Shown: positions 1 to 10,014, numbered from the stretch's first letter. The stretch: DNA of 52,060 bases from Candidatus Zixiibacteriota bacterium (GCA_040753875.1 JBFMDV010000038.1:1-52060), one strand, 5' to 3'. Translations and numbers: made by a program. Notes: generated by a model from the letters alone, not told the origin.

Positions 1-18
1 AAGGAATGGAGGTGTAGA

Positions 19-1824
19 ATGAGGGTCGAGAGGTTCATCTGTTACTTGTCGGTCGTGATAGTAGTACTTGCGGCTGGCATTCGCGCGCAGTTCTATCACG
101 GTACTGATGGAATGGTACCATTGGGGATCGACTCGACAAAAGTGGTCGTCAAATTCGATGCTGGGGCATCGCCGCAAGACGTGTCGTCACGGATTGCCCG
201 AATTGTTGTGATAGTCCAGGATACCAACATGCTTCCGGGATTTGTGGCGTGTTCGTTGTCCGTTACAGATGGTTACATGGCATTCGTGGATTCGCTAAAC
301 AATGCCGAGGGGATTTACCTTGGCGAGCCATATTACTACTTTCCGAGTGGTCTGCCAGCGACGGTCGGCGAGACGTTTGTCGCGGCCTTCAACCTCGAAC
401 TGTCGGCATTTCAGATTGACAGCATCAACCTTCGGTATCGAGTTGTGATTGACCATGCCTTGGAGGGGATAGAGAACGTATTCATTCTCAGAAATACCGA
501 TTCTTCCGGCTATCGGCTTCTGGACATTACTAACCTTTACTACGATCTGCCGGAGACCCGCTATGCAGACCCACAGTTTGGCATCCGCGTACAGGCGATG
601 TCTTACAAGCTGTTCGATTACTATCATCTATACCAGCCGCACACCAAGAAGGTGATCGGTACGTTCAATAGCACTTCGGTCTGGGATTTTGCAGGACTGA
701 ACAATCCCGATACAGTGGCCGTGATAGATGACGGTGTCGACACACATGAGGACTTGCCTGCATCCAGAATTCTTGCGGGGCGCGATTACTTTCCCCCAGA
801 TTGGGATCCCCGACCCGGGTCGCAGCAAAACCACGGTCAGTCAGTCGCCGGAACAGTTGGCGCTTCTCACACGACAGACAGCGTGTCAGGCTTACAGACA
901 AGCAGCGGGATATTCTCGCTTAACCCAGGTGTAAAGATTCTGCCAGTGAAAATATTCTCCGATTTAGGACAGGGCATGCTCCCGGAAGAAATCGCTCCGG
1001 CCATCATTTGGGCATATGAAAATGGCGCAGACATTCTGTCCAACAGTTGGGGGTTACCACCTGGCTATATGGATGATCAGACGTTAAATGAGGCGCTTCA
1101 GGAGGCGAATACAATGGGGCGTTTTGGACGAGGCTGCCCTGTGATATTCAGTTCGGGAAATTGGGGAGGCAAATTCGCGGGCGTGGCATATCCGGCCAGA
1201 TTACCTTATTGCTTCGCTGTCGGCGCGACGCATTTGGACGACACCCGATGGGAGTACAGCAGCTATGGGGCTGACCTTGACCTCATGGCGCCAAGCGGAG
1301 ATACCGACTATCGCGGGGATGTCTGGTCACTGGACCGAATGGGGTCCCTGGGAAAGAACCCGAACGAGTACGGTGATTGCCCGCCGGTTGCCAACGATTT
1401 CGACTACAACTGTCATTTCGGCGGTACCTCCGCGGCTTGTCCGGTTGTGTCCGGCACGGCCAGCCTCCTTCTATCTCGCGATTCCATGCTGACCGCTGAC
1501 GTAGTCTATGAAATCCTTCGCTACTCGGCAGTTCCCATCGGTGCCACGGTGCCGAACGACACGTTTGGTTATGGGCGGGTGGATGCCTTCAGGGCTGTGC
1601 TTTCCATCGCGCACGGCGATGCAACGAACGATGGGGCAATTGACATATCTGATCTCACCGCAGTTTACGAATTCCTTTGTTGCAGCGGGCCGGATTTCTT
1701 CCCTAGCCACCTGCTGGGAGACTGTGACTGTGACGGCTTTGTAGATATTTCGGATGTCGTGTGGCTTGTGGATATGCTCTTCGAAAACGGCCCAGCTCCG
1801 GTCAAGCCGTGCTATGAGTTCTGA
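19..1824 (+). CDS. Secreted subtilisin-like serine protease (S8) with C-terminal dockerin-like repeats
   Basis: Secreted 601-aa endopeptidase of the S8 (subtilase) family. The start at 19 has GGAGG just upstream. A signal peptide covers roughly residues 1-23 and ends before 'QFYHG'. Residues ~25-215 form a family-unassigned pro-region. The S8 domain spans ~220-530: Asp237 in 'VAVIDDGVD', His272 in 'NHGQSVAG', oxyanion Asn381 in 'SSGNWG' and Ser471 in 'GGTSAACP', so the triad is complete. Residues ~533-590 hold two Ca-binding dockerin-like motifs, 'GDATNDGAIDISDL' and 'GDCDCDGFVDISDV'. Such C-terminal pairs are common on secreted proteins of Zixibacteria-like genomes and need not imply a cellulosome. 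The first ~70 residues resemble the truncated product encoded at 51708-51923, so the two are probably paralogues. The substrate is unknown. Confidence 0.93.
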   Translation: MRVERFICYLSVVIVVLAAGIRAQFYHGTDGMVPLGIDSTKVVVKFDAGASPQDVSSRIARIVVIVQDTNMLPGFVACSLSVTDGYMAFVDSLNNAEGIYLGEPYYYFPSGLPATVGETFVAAFNLELSAFQIDSINLRYRVVIDHALEGIENVFILRNTDSSGYRLLDITNLYYDLPETRYADPQFGIRVQAMSYKLFDYYHLYQPHTKKVIGTFNSTSVWDFAGLNNPDTVAVIDDGVDTHEDLPASRILAGRDYFPPDWDPRPGSQQNHGQSVAGTVGASHTTDSVSGLQTSSGIFSLNPGVKILPVKIFSDLGQGMLPEEIAPAIIWAYENGADILSNSWGLPPGYMDDQTLNEALQEANTMGRFGRGCPVIFSSGNWGGKFAGVAYPARLPYCFAVGATHLDDTRWEYSSYGADLDLMAPSGDTDYRGDVWSLDRMGSLGKNPNEYGDCPPVANDFDYNCHFGGTSAACPVVSGTASLLLSRDSMLTADVVYEILRYSAVPIGATVPNDTFGYGRVDAFRAVLSIAHGDATNDGAIDISDLTAVYEFLCCSGPDFFPSHLLGDCDCDGFVDISDVVWLVDMLFENGPAPVKPCYEF

Positions 1825-2066
1825 TTCTGGGCCTCCACTGGTGACGTGCCCTATTGCTCGCGCGAGGCGGCTATGGAATCCAACCTGCTGCGCTTCGTAC
1901 TGCACACCTTCGGCGAGTTGCTTGCAGGATGCAGGGAAGGGGATCTCTGGGACTCTGACATAGGAACGCAAGCGTCTTCAAATCAATTGCTTCCCCGTGC
2001 AGATAGCCGTACCTTGCAGGCACGTACAGAAGATAAAGGCGTCCGTATGGATCGCACGAGGAAACC

Positions 2067-3050
2067 ATGTCTCCAACCCGTTCTTTCTCGTGGGCGATTA
2101 GCGCCCTGACGGCGTGCGCCGTCCTGTGCGTCCCAGTCCTTCTCCCGGGCTGTGGCCAGAAAAACGAGTCGACCGACCAACCGGCCGATGCACGTCAGGC
2201 ATCCGAGTTAACTATCGGCGTCTCTCTTCTCACCCGAACGCATCCATTTTACCAGGACCTTGAGGCGGGACTTCAGCACGCGGCGGCCTCCAATGGCTAC
2301 AAGCTGCTCATCACGGCCGGGGAGTTCGATGTCGCCAAACAAAAAGATCAGCTTCAGGATTTCATCGTCCGGAAAGTGAACGCAATCATTGTCGCGCCGT
2401 GTGACTCCCGTTCGATTGGGACCTCGATTGCAGTGGCTAACGATGCCGGTATCCCGGTGTTTACGGCAGACATTGCCTGTCTGGCGGAAGGGGTGAAGAT
2501 TGTCACGCACGTTGCTTCTGACAATGTTACGGGCGGGCGCCTGGCGGCGCAGGCGGTGGCGAGCGCGATCAACGGCGTTGGGAAAGTGGCCATAATCGAC
2601 CACCCGGAAGTTGAGTCGGTGATTCAGCGAGTGAAGGGGTTTGAGGAAGAGATCGCCTCGACGCCCGGGATCACAGTAGTCGCAAAGCTTTCGGGGCATG
2701 GGACGAAAGACCAGGCGTTTCGCACGGCAGAAGATATGTTGCAGGCGCATCCGGATTTGGCGGCGATTTTCGGGATAAATGACGACTCGGCGCTGGGGGC
2801 ACTGGCGGCGGTCGAGAAGGCTGGTAAGCTGGGGAAGGTGAAGATAATCGGATTCGATGCCGTCCCGGAAGCGCGCGAGGCGATCAAGGCGGGAAAAATC
2901 TACGCCGATGTAATTCAGAAACCGCACGAGATTGGGATGAAGACGATCGAGGCGGTGAAGGCATATATGTCCGGCAGTGTCGTGCCGCCGGCAACCCTTA
3001 TTCCATGCGCGTTGTTCACGCAGCAGGATGCGACCAACGCAGCACAGTAA
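2067..3050 (+). CDS. Sugar ABC transporter substrate-binding lipoprotein (RbsB-like)
   Basis: Periplasmic receptor of a ribose/galactose-type (CUT2-like) ABC importer, 327 aa. It has a lipoprotein signal peptide with lipobox 'LLPGC' (Cys29), so it should be membrane-anchored. The mature part follows the periplasmic-binding-protein type 1 fold: 'LTIGVSLLTRTHPFY' opens the first lobe, 'VNAIIVAPCDS' and 'AGIPVFTADI' are typical of RbsB relatives, and 'AIFGINDDSALGALAAVEKAG' with 'KIIGFDA' mark the second lobe. It is followed after 25 nt by the ATPase gene and then the permease, so this is the first gene of a transport operon ending in a GH38 mannosidase. The ligand is probably a monosaccharide or small saccharide, perhaps mannose, but that is inferred only from the neighbour. 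The 1825-2066 gap upstream presumably holds its promoter; I see no clear boxes. Confidence 0.92.
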   Translation: MSPTRSFSWAISALTACAVLCVPVLLPGCGQKNESTDQPADARQASELTIGVSLLTRTHPFYQDLEAGLQHAAASNGYKLLITAGEFDVAKQKDQLQDFIVRKVNAIIVAPCDSRSIGTSIAVANDAGIPVFTADIACLAEGVKIVTHVASDNVTGGRLAAQAVASAINGVGKVAIIDHPEVESVIQRVKGFEEEIASTPGITVVAKLSGHGTKDQAFRTAEDMLQAHPDLAAIFGINDDSALGALAAVEKAGKLGKVKIIGFDAVPEAREAIKAGKIYADVIQKPHEIGMKTIEAVKAYMSGSVVPPATLIPCALFTQQDATNAAQ

Positions 3051-3075
3051 TGCGCATCAAGGTAATCAGCCGGCC

Positions 3076-4557
3076 GTGAATCGTCCGATGCTGCTCAACA
3101 TGAGCGGCATCCGTAAGGCGTTTCCGGGAGTGCTGGCGGTCGACGGCGGCTCGTTGGAGTTGGCGGCGGGGGAGATTCATGCCTTGGTCGGAGAGAACGG
3201 GGCCGGCAAAAGCACGCTCATCAAAGTACTCAGCGGCGTGCATGAGCCGGACGCGGGGGAGATTTCGTTCAATGGGGTGGCGGTTAGGTTTAAGTCACCG
3301 CTCGAGTCGCAACGAGCGGGGATTGCGGTAATCTATCAGGAGTTCACCCTCGTCCCGGCGCTTCCGGTGCACGCCAATCTGTTTCTGGGTCACGAGCCGA
3401 TACGGCGAGGGATGATCGATGCCGACCATGAGCGGCGCGAATCGCAAAGGCTGTTGAAGCGACTTGGTGTCGAGATCAATCCTGATGTTCTCGTTGCCGA
3501 GCTCAGTGTAGCGCAACAGCAACTGGTGGAGATCGCTCGTGCACTGACTCGTGAAGCACAGATACTGGTGATGGATGAGCCTACGGCCGCACTGGCGCCG
3601 CAGGAGGTTGACGCACTGTTTATCGTACTCAGGGAACTCACCAGTCGCGGGATGGGAGTAGTTTTTATCAGTCACCGTCTCGATGAGGTGCTCGCAATTG
3701 CTGACCGGATAACGGTGATGCGGGATGGCCGGACGGTCGGTATGTGGAATGCGAATCAGTTATCCCGCGCGCAGTTGATTGAGCAGATGGTGGGGCGGCC
3801 GTTGGAGAGAGAGTTTCCCAAGGTGAGATTGCCTTCGGGCGACACAGTCCTTGAAGTGCGCAAGCTATGCTCCGATCGCGTGTACGACATTTCTCTTAGC
3901 GCGCGACGGGGAGAGGTGCTCGGTATTGCCGGGTTGATGGGGGCGGGGCGCACGGAGACGGCGAGATTGATTTTTGGGGCGGACAAGAAAACGGGAGGGG
4001 AGATACTGGTGGATGGAAATGTTGTGCGGGTCAATACTCCGCGCGACGCGATACGGAGCGGAATCTGTTTGCTCACCGAAGATCGCAAGCTTCAGGGTCT
4101 TATTCTCAAGGCGGCAGCGCGGGACAATTTTTCACTGCCGAATCTGGCGCGCTGGTCGCGTCTGGGATGGGTGCGGCGAAGTATGGAGCGGGCGCGATTT
4201 GAGAAGCGCATTGCTGACCTCAGGATCCGACTGTCCGGTCCTGAGCAGCCTGCCGAGGATTTGTCCGGCGGCAATCAGCAGAAACTGCTCGTAGCGCGTT
4301 GGCTGGAGACAAATTCGCAAATTGTCATATTCGACGAGCCGACGAGGGGTATCGACGTAGGGGCGAAGTACGACATGTATCTGCTCATCAATGAACTGGC
4401 GGCGCAAGGCAAGGCAATCATTATGATATCATCGGAACTGCCGGAACTGCTCGGCATGTGCGGCCGGATTCTGGTGATGCGCGAAGGGCGCTTATCCGGC
4501 GAGATTACGGAAGTGTCATCCGCATCGCAACAGGAGATCATGGTGTTAGCGGTATGA
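3076..4557 (+). CDS. Sugar ABC transporter ATP-binding protein with two ATPase domains (RbsA/MglA-like)
   Basis: Cytoplasmic energy-coupling subunit of about 493 aa with two fused ABC domains, the usual design for ribose/galactose-type importers. First domain: Walker A 'GENGAGKST', signature 'LSVAQQQ', Walker B 'ILVMDEPTAAL'. Second domain: degenerate Walker A 'GLMGAGRTE', signature 'LSGGNQQK', Walker B 'IVIFDEPTRGID'; this asymmetry is normal for the family. The reading frame is open from 2977, but that would overlap the receptor gene. I prefer GTG 3076, with AAGG at 3059-3062, although ATG 3088 is also possible. The stop overlaps the permease start as ATGA (4554-4557), implying translational coupling. 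Confidence 0.9.
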   Translation: MNRPMLLNMSGIRKAFPGVLAVDGGSLELAAGEIHALVGENGAGKSTLIKVLSGVHEPDAGEISFNGVAVRFKSPLESQRAGIAVIYQEFTLVPALPVHANLFLGHEPIRRGMIDADHERRESQRLLKRLGVEINPDVLVAELSVAQQQLVEIARALTREAQILVMDEPTAALAPQEVDALFIVLRELTSRGMGVVFISHRLDEVLAIADRITVMRDGRTVGMWNANQLSRAQLIEQMVGRPLEREFPKVRLPSGDTVLEVRKLCSDRVYDISLSARRGEVLGIAGLMGAGRTETARLIFGADKKTGGEILVDGNVVRVNTPRDAIRSGICLLTEDRKLQGLILKAAARDNFSLPNLARWSRLGWVRRSMERARFEKRIADLRIRLSGPEQPAEDLSGGNQQKLLVARWLETNSQIVIFDEPTRGIDVGAKYDMYLLINELAAQGKAIIMISSELPELLGMCGRILVMREGRLSGEITEVSSASQQEIMVLAV

Positions 4558-5903
4558 AGCAGACTGATATCAGAGCCACATTGATGCGACTGTTGGTCGA
4601 GTACGGCATGTTGATCATACTGCTCCTTCTGTGCTTGTTGTTCACGGTGTTGACCATGTCTAAGCAAGTACCGACCGGGCGGAATGCAGCCGAGGGGGTC
4701 ACCGAGATACTGCATGAGCGACTTAAGCCCGGTGACAACCTGCTCATCGTCATACCCGATAACCCGGAGGATCATCAGTTTGTGGCCGGGCTGTCTGAAC
4801 CATCGCCGTGGAGGGTGGCGGTGCTGTCCGGGGATCCGGTCCGAGTGCGTAGTATGCTCGGGCCGATCGTCGACACGCTACCGGTTGGGAGCGTACTGGT
4901 CACGACACGGACCTATGCGCCGCTGGTACAGGCAGTGCTGGCGGAATTTGGAAAGTCTGACGCGGTCGAGATTATCACGCCGCCTACCTATCGCTGGCCC
5001 ACGTTTCTACTTGCCGAGAATATCAAGAATGTCGCTAACCAGATCACGGTGATCGCCATAATTGCGATTGGGATGACGATGGTGATTATCACGGCAGGGA
5101 TTGACTTATCCGTCGGGAGTCTGGTGGCGCTGTCGGCAGTAGTCGTGGCATGGCTGATAGGCTGGTTTGGAGGGGATGGCGCATCGACAACATTGATGAT
5201 CGCGGCGTGTTTAGGAGGGATAGTTCTGTGCGGAGTGATCGGTGCGTTCAGCGGCCTGATGATTACGGGGTTCGGCATTCCGCCGTTTATTGCGACGCTC
5301 GCAATGATGCAGGTGACGGCGGGGATTGCGTATATCATTTCGCAGGGGAAACCGATCTATCAGGTCCCGGAAGGATTCATCTGGCTTGGACGCGGCGCCG
5401 ACCCACTGCTGGGGATTCCCATTGCAGTTATCCTCATGGTTATGTTGTACGTTGTCGCGCATCTGCTGATGTCTCGCACGACACTGGGGCGTTATATCTA
5501 CGCCGTTGGCGGCAATGCCGAAGCGGCACGGCTGGCGGGAATTCGCGTGAAGCGAGTGCTGTTTTTCGTGTACGCGGTGTGCGGAATGCTGGCCGGGCTC
5601 GGCGGTGTGGTGATGGCCTCACAACTCAAGAGCGGCGCGCCAACTTATGGTCTTACCTATGAACTCTACGTGATTGCGGCTGTCGTAGTGGGTGGCACGA
5701 GTCTGAGCGGAGGCCAGGGACGGATACTCGGCACACTTATCGGGGCGTTTATAATCGCGGTGATTCAAAACGGCATGAATTTGACCAATGTCGAAAGCTA
5801 TACACAGAAAGTTGTCCTGGGACTGGTGATCCTTGGCGCGGTGATGCTCGACCGACTCAAACAGCGCGGGCTGCACCGTCGCAAAAAGGCAGCGCCTGTG
5901 TGA
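4554..5903 (+). CDS. Sugar ABC transporter permease (RbsC-like) with an extracytoplasmic insert
   Basis: Inner-membrane channel subunit of the sugar importer, 449 aa. RbsC-type permeases are usually about 320-340 aa; the excess is a soluble stretch at residues ~36-150 between transmembrane helix 1 (~18-35) and the conserved 'NVANQITVIAIIAIGMT' helix. The insert includes alternating hydrophobic strands such as 'NLLIVIPDN', 'WRVAVLSGD' and 'GSVLVTTRT', resembling a small Rossmann-like alpha/beta fold, and should face the periplasm. The rest is typical of BPD_transp_2: 'GIDLSVGSLVALS', 'YAVGGNAEAARLAGI' and 'VVVGGTSLSGGQG'. It overlaps the ATPase gene by 4 nt and lies 44 nt before the mannosidase gene. 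Its role in import is well supported; the role of the insert is unknown. Confidence 0.9.
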   Translation: MKQTDIRATLMRLLVEYGMLIILLLLCLLFTVLTMSKQVPTGRNAAEGVTEILHERLKPGDNLLIVIPDNPEDHQFVAGLSEPSPWRVAVLSGDPVRVRSMLGPIVDTLPVGSVLVTTRTYAPLVQAVLAEFGKSDAVEIITPPTYRWPTFLLAENIKNVANQITVIAIIAIGMTMVIITAGIDLSVGSLVALSAVVVAWLIGWFGGDGASTTLMIAACLGGIVLCGVIGAFSGLMITGFGIPPFIATLAMMQVTAGIAYIISQGKPIYQVPEGFIWLGRGADPLLGIPIAVILMVMLYVVAHLLMSRTTLGRYIYAVGGNAEAARLAGIRVKRVLFFVYAVCGMLAGLGGVVMASQLKSGAPTYGLTYELYVIAAVVVGGTSLSGGQGRILGTLIGAFIIAVIQNGMNLTNVESYTQKVVLGLVILGAVMLDRLKQRGLHRRKKAAPV

Positions 5904-5947
5904 TCAATGGCGAACGAAACGCGAATGGTGGATAAGGGAACAGTGTC

Positions 5948-8900
5948 ATGAAAAGAATGATCGTGGTTGTTGCGCTGATGACCGCAGCCTGCTTTGGGGC
6001 TGCGTTTGCCCAGGCGCCGACAGAAGAAAAGGCAAAGAAATTGTATGTGGTGGGGACATCGCACCTCGACACGCAGTGGCGATGGACCATTCAGAACAGC
6101 ATCAACGAGTATATACCATCGACGTTTCGGGACAATTTCAAGCTATTGGAATTGTTTCCCAAGTACGTGTTCAGTTTCGAGGGGGCATTCCGGTATTCGC
6201 TGTTCAAAGAGTATTTTCCGGAGGAATACGCGAAAGTGAAACCGTATATTGAGGCCGGACGCTGGCGGGTGACCGGCAGTTGGTGGGATGCGGTGGATGT
6301 CAATGTGCCGTCGTTTGAATCGTTGGTGCGGCAGACGCTCTATGGCAACGGCTATTTCAAGCGGGAGTTCGGCAAGACGAGCCGCGATATCTTTCTGCCG
6401 GACTGTTTCGGGTTTGGTTATGCGCTGCCATCGATTGCGAGGCACTGCGGACTGGAGAGTTTCTCCACACAGAAACTGACCTGGGGTTCGGCGTATGGTG
6501 TGCCGTTCGATATCGGCAAGTGGCAGGGGGTGGACGGTTCCACCATTTTCGCGGGGATTCGACCGGGCGACTATGTCGCCAAGATTGGCGGTGATTTGAG
6601 CCGCGACACGCTGTGGGATGGGCGCATCACGCGGCAGGGGGACAGTACGGGTTTGTACGGCGCTTATATGTATTTTGGTACCGGGGATATTGGCGGGGCG
6701 CCGGAATCGCTATCGGTGGCATGGTTACAGAAATCGGTTGAGAGCGATGGCCCCATCGAAGTGAAGTCAGTCGGTGCGGATGATCTGATAGGACTGGCGA
6801 ACTCATGCGACACCTCGCGATTGCCACGTTACAACGGGGAATTCCTTATGACCCGGCACGGAGTTGGTTGCTATACCTCGCAGGCGGCGATGAAACGATG
6901 GAACCGCAAGAACGAGCAGCTTGGGGACGCTGCCGAGCGGGCGTCGGTGATTGCGTACTTGGTGGCAGGACTGCCGTATCCGCGCGAGGAATTACGTGAC
7001 ACGTGGCAGCGATTCTTGTGGCATCAGTTCCACGATGATCTGACCGGCACGAGCATTCCGCAGGCGTATGAGTTCTCGTGGAGTGATGAGGTGCTCTGTC
7101 AGAACCGGTTTGCGCAGATACTGGAGAATGCGGTCGCGGCGACGGCGGTGCAATTGGTGACTCAGGTAAAAGGTACGCCGTTGGTGCTATTTAATCCCCT
7201 ATCAATCGACCGGGCCGATGTGGTGGAGGCAACAATTGCGTTTCCTGAAGGTGCACCGAAGTCGGTGAAAGTGTTCACGGACAGAAAGTCTGAGGTCCCA
7301 TCACAGGTCGTCACGCGATGGCCGGAGAGTCTGAAGGTTGTATTTCAATCGATCGTGCCCTCGGTTGGATACGCGGTTTACGATGTCCAAGGATCGAAGA
7401 AACCATCCGCGTTGCCGACTAATGTGAAGGCAACCGACCGGACACTTGAGAATGAGCGATATGTTGTGACGCTCAACGATGACGGCGATGTCTCATCGTT
7501 ATTTGACAAGAACCTAAAGAAGGAATTGCTCACAGCGCCCATCCAATTCCAACTCCTAAGGGACAAGCCGAAAAGATGGCCGGCATGGGAGATCGATTAC
7601 GAGGATATCATAGCGCCACCGCGAGCGTTTGTCGGCGGACCGGCGCAGATTCGTGTGCTTGAGAGCGGCCCGGCACGGGTGGCGCTGGAAGTTATGCGTA
7701 AGACAGATAAGTCATCATTCCGGACAGTGATCTCATTGGTGTCGGGCGGCAATATCGTGCAGCTTGACAACGAGGTCGATTGGTACGAACCGGAGACACT
7801 CTTAAAGGTCGCATTCACGTTGGCCTGTGCGAATGACAGCGTTACATATGATCTTGGACTCGGAACGATCAAACGCGGGCTCAATCACGAGAAGCTGTAC
7901 GAGGTGCCGGGGCATCAGTGGGCGGATATGACAGCCCAGGACGGATCGTACGGTGTAGCGGTGCTCAATGACTGCAAGTATGGATGGGATCATCCCGATG
8001 CCGGTACGTTGCGCTTGACGCTCATCCACACGCCGGGCGTGTACGATAGTTGGTCGTGGGTAGGGGATCAGAGTTCGCAGGATGTGGGGCATCACGAATT
8101 CAGCTTCGCGATTCAATCGCACTCCGGTGATTGGCAGCGGGGCGGGGCGGCATTGGAGGCGGTCAAGCTCAATCAGCCGGTTAGTGTGTGGCAGACGGAC
8201 CGGCATGCAGGTACGTTGGGACGGTTGTTCTCGCTGTTCCAATTGCCAATGATCACTGAAAAATCGGTTCGTACTCCTGATGGGCAATCACCTTTCTCCA
8301 AGAGTTATGAATATGGTGTTCTGGTTGAGGCCGGAAATCTTATCATGAATATTCCAGCAGACCGCAGACCGGGGCTCGATATCAGTTACATGACACCGCA
8401 ATTTATGCTAACAGCGATGAAGCTATCTGAAAATACAGATGACGTCATTATCCGGCTGCGCAATCTGGTTCTCGCTCCGGCGGATTCGGTGCCCATACGA
8501 TTCGGCCGGACAATCTCCTCGGCCACCGAAGTGAATGGTCAGGAAGAGTCAAAGGGAACGGCTCACTTCAGCGACACGATTCTCAAAGTAGCTGTAGGCC
8601 CATACCAGCCAAAGTCGTACGCTGTTAGGATGGTTGAGACCGCGCATGTACCGGTTGAGATAATATCACAATCGGTCAGCTTGCCCTTCGACCTTGATGG
8701 TATCAGCACTGATGCCGACCGAAGGGACGGCAATTTCGATGGTCACGGAAACAGTATCTCCGGCGACCTGCTGCCTGACACGCTGATTCATCTGAATATC
8801 CCGTATGTATTCGGTCCTAAAGTGAGCGGAGCGAAGAACGTTGTCAGTTGCACTGGACAGAAGATTACGCTGCCGCTCGGCGGGTATCAGGAGCTGTGCG

Positions 8901-10003
8901 TTCTCGCCGCATCTGTCGGTGGGCCGGCGGAAGGAACGTTTGTGATTGGCAAGGACTCAGTTCGCGTCTGGGTGCAGGACTGGGCGGAGCCGATTGGACA
9001 ATGGAACAACCGATTGGTGGCCGGTAATCTGGTCACTGAGCCGGAACAGATTGCGCCGGGCTATATCAACCGTCAGCCGGTGGCTTGGTACGGCTCCCAC
9101 CGGCACACTGCGGCAGGCGAGAACGAAGCGTACCGATTCAGCTATCTGTATCTGCTGACGTTCGATTTGCCGCCGGCGACCAAGTCGATCACACTCCCAA
9201 ACAATCCGCGAATCAAGGTGCTGGCTGCGACCGTGGCGAAGAAACCGTATGAGGATGTCCGCGCGGCGACACCGCTCTATGACGTCACTAACTCCACACT
9301 GGCGAGGATTGTAGTAGACAGCACGAGTTTCCTTGGTCAGGCTACAATTACGATGTCATCGCCTGTACCCGGCTCGGTCGTGCATTACACTCTTGATGGC
9401 AGCGATCCGACTGCTGAATCGCCGGTGTATGTTGAGCCGATTAGGGTGAATGCCACCACGGCAATCAAAGCGCGGGCGATCAAAGATGGCGCGGATGACC
9501 ACCATGTGGCATCGGTGACGGTGCACCAGTTGACGGCACGTGGGTCCTCGACATTAGTTAGTCCGGCCTACGGATTGAACTGCTCTTACTATGAAGGGGA
9601 GTGGAGCAAGCTGCCGAATTTCGATTCGCTGACGGCAGTGAGAGAAGTGGTTATGCCGGTGGTCGCAATTCCGCCCTTTGCCCGCAAGGAGTTGTATGGA
9701 CTGGTGTTCACCGGATATATAAATATCCCCAAGGACGGAGTGTATGAATTCGCCATCAGTTCCGATGACGGCAGCCATTTGATAATCGGCGACACGCTAT
9801 TGATCGACAACGACGGTCTGCATGGTGCCGGCGATGTTACGGGGTTGATCGCACTCAAGGCGGGCCCGCATAAGTTCGCCGTGAGGATGTTTCAGGCGAA
9901 AGGGGATCAGGACCTGGCGGTGTCGATCACCGGCCCGGGTTTACAGAAGCAGAAGTTGAACAAGGAGATGTTGTGGCATGGGGGGAAGCCGACGCGAAAG
10001 TGA
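5948..10003 (+). CDS. Secreted GH38 alpha-mannosidase with chitobiase-C-like and PA14 domains
   Basis: Exported glycoside hydrolase of 1351 aa, likely removing alpha-linked mannose from glycans outside the cytoplasm. AAGGGAA at 5934-5940 supports ATG 5948, and a signal peptide ends at 'AFAQA' (~residue 21). The N-terminal GH38 catalytic domain shows the metal-binding 'SHLDTQWRW' (His39, Asp41) and 'FLPDCFGFG' with the likely nucleophile Asp152; 'WHQFHDDLTGTSIP' is another GH38 hallmark. The GH38 middle and beta-rich domains run to about residue 900. Near 1130-1190 is a chitobiase-C/Fn3-like module ('SVVHYTLDGSDPT'), and about 1205-1345 is a PA14 domain ('GVYEFAISSDDGSHLIIGD'), usually carbohydrate-binding. 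It follows the sugar ABC genes by 44 nt and is probably cotranscribed, suggesting uptake of the released sugar. Confidence 0.93.
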   Translation: MKRMIVVVALMTAACFGAAFAQAPTEEKAKKLYVVGTSHLDTQWRWTIQNSINEYIPSTFRDNFKLLELFPKYVFSFEGAFRYSLFKEYFPEEYAKVKPYIEAGRWRVTGSWWDAVDVNVPSFESLVRQTLYGNGYFKREFGKTSRDIFLPDCFGFGYALPSIARHCGLESFSTQKLTWGSAYGVPFDIGKWQGVDGSTIFAGIRPGDYVAKIGGDLSRDTLWDGRITRQGDSTGLYGAYMYFGTGDIGGAPESLSVAWLQKSVESDGPIEVKSVGADDLIGLANSCDTSRLPRYNGEFLMTRHGVGCYTSQAAMKRWNRKNEQLGDAAERASVIAYLVAGLPYPREELRDTWQRFLWHQFHDDLTGTSIPQAYEFSWSDEVLCQNRFAQILENAVAATAVQLVTQVKGTPLVLFNPLSIDRADVVEATIAFPEGAPKSVKVFTDRKSEVPSQVVTRWPESLKVVFQSIVPSVGYAVYDVQGSKKPSALPTNVKATDRTLENERYVVTLNDDGDVSSLFDKNLKKELLTAPIQFQLLRDKPKRWPAWEIDYEDIIAPPRAFVGGPAQIRVLESGPARVALEVMRKTDKSSFRTVISLVSGGNIVQLDNEVDWYEPETLLKVAFTLACANDSVTYDLGLGTIKRGLNHEKLYEVPGHQWADMTAQDGSYGVAVLNDCKYGWDHPDAGTLRLTLIHTPGVYDSWSWVGDQSSQDVGHHEFSFAIQSHSGDWQRGGAALEAVKLNQPVSVWQTDRHAGTLGRLFSLFQLPMITEKSVRTPDGQSPFSKSYEYGVLVEAGNLIMNIPADRRPGLDISYMTPQFMLTAMKLSENTDDVIIRLRNLVLAPADSVPIRFGRTISSATEVNGQEESKGTAHFSDTILKVAVGPYQPKSYAVRMVETAHVPVEIISQSVSLPFDLDGISTDADRRDGNFDGHGNSISGDLLPDTLIHLNIPYVFGPKVSGAKNVVSCTGQKITLPLGGYQELCVLAASVGGPAEGTFVIGKDSVRVWVQDWAEPIGQWNNRLVAGNLVTEPEQIAPGYINRQPVAWYGSHRHTAAGENEAYRFSYLYLLTFDLPPATKSITLPNNPRIKVLAATVAKKPYEDVRAATPLYDVTNSTLARIVVDSTSFLGQATITMSSPVPGSVVHYTLDGSDPTAESPVYVEPIRVNATTAIKARAIKDGADDHHVASVTVHQLTARGSSTLVSPAYGLNCSYYEGEWSKLPNFDSLTAVREVVMPVVAIPPFARKELYGLVFTGYINIPKDGVYEFAISSDDGSHLIIGDTLLIDNDGLHGAGDVTGLIALKAGPHKFAVRMFQAKGDQDLAVSITGPGLQKQKLNKEMLWHGGKPTRK

Positions 10004-10014
10004 GCTTCGATGGG

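Noticed and set aside
2208-2927. 239-codon open frame antisense to the sugar receptor gene
   Set aside because: No family features, and the sense gene is well supported by a lipobox and binding-protein motifs.
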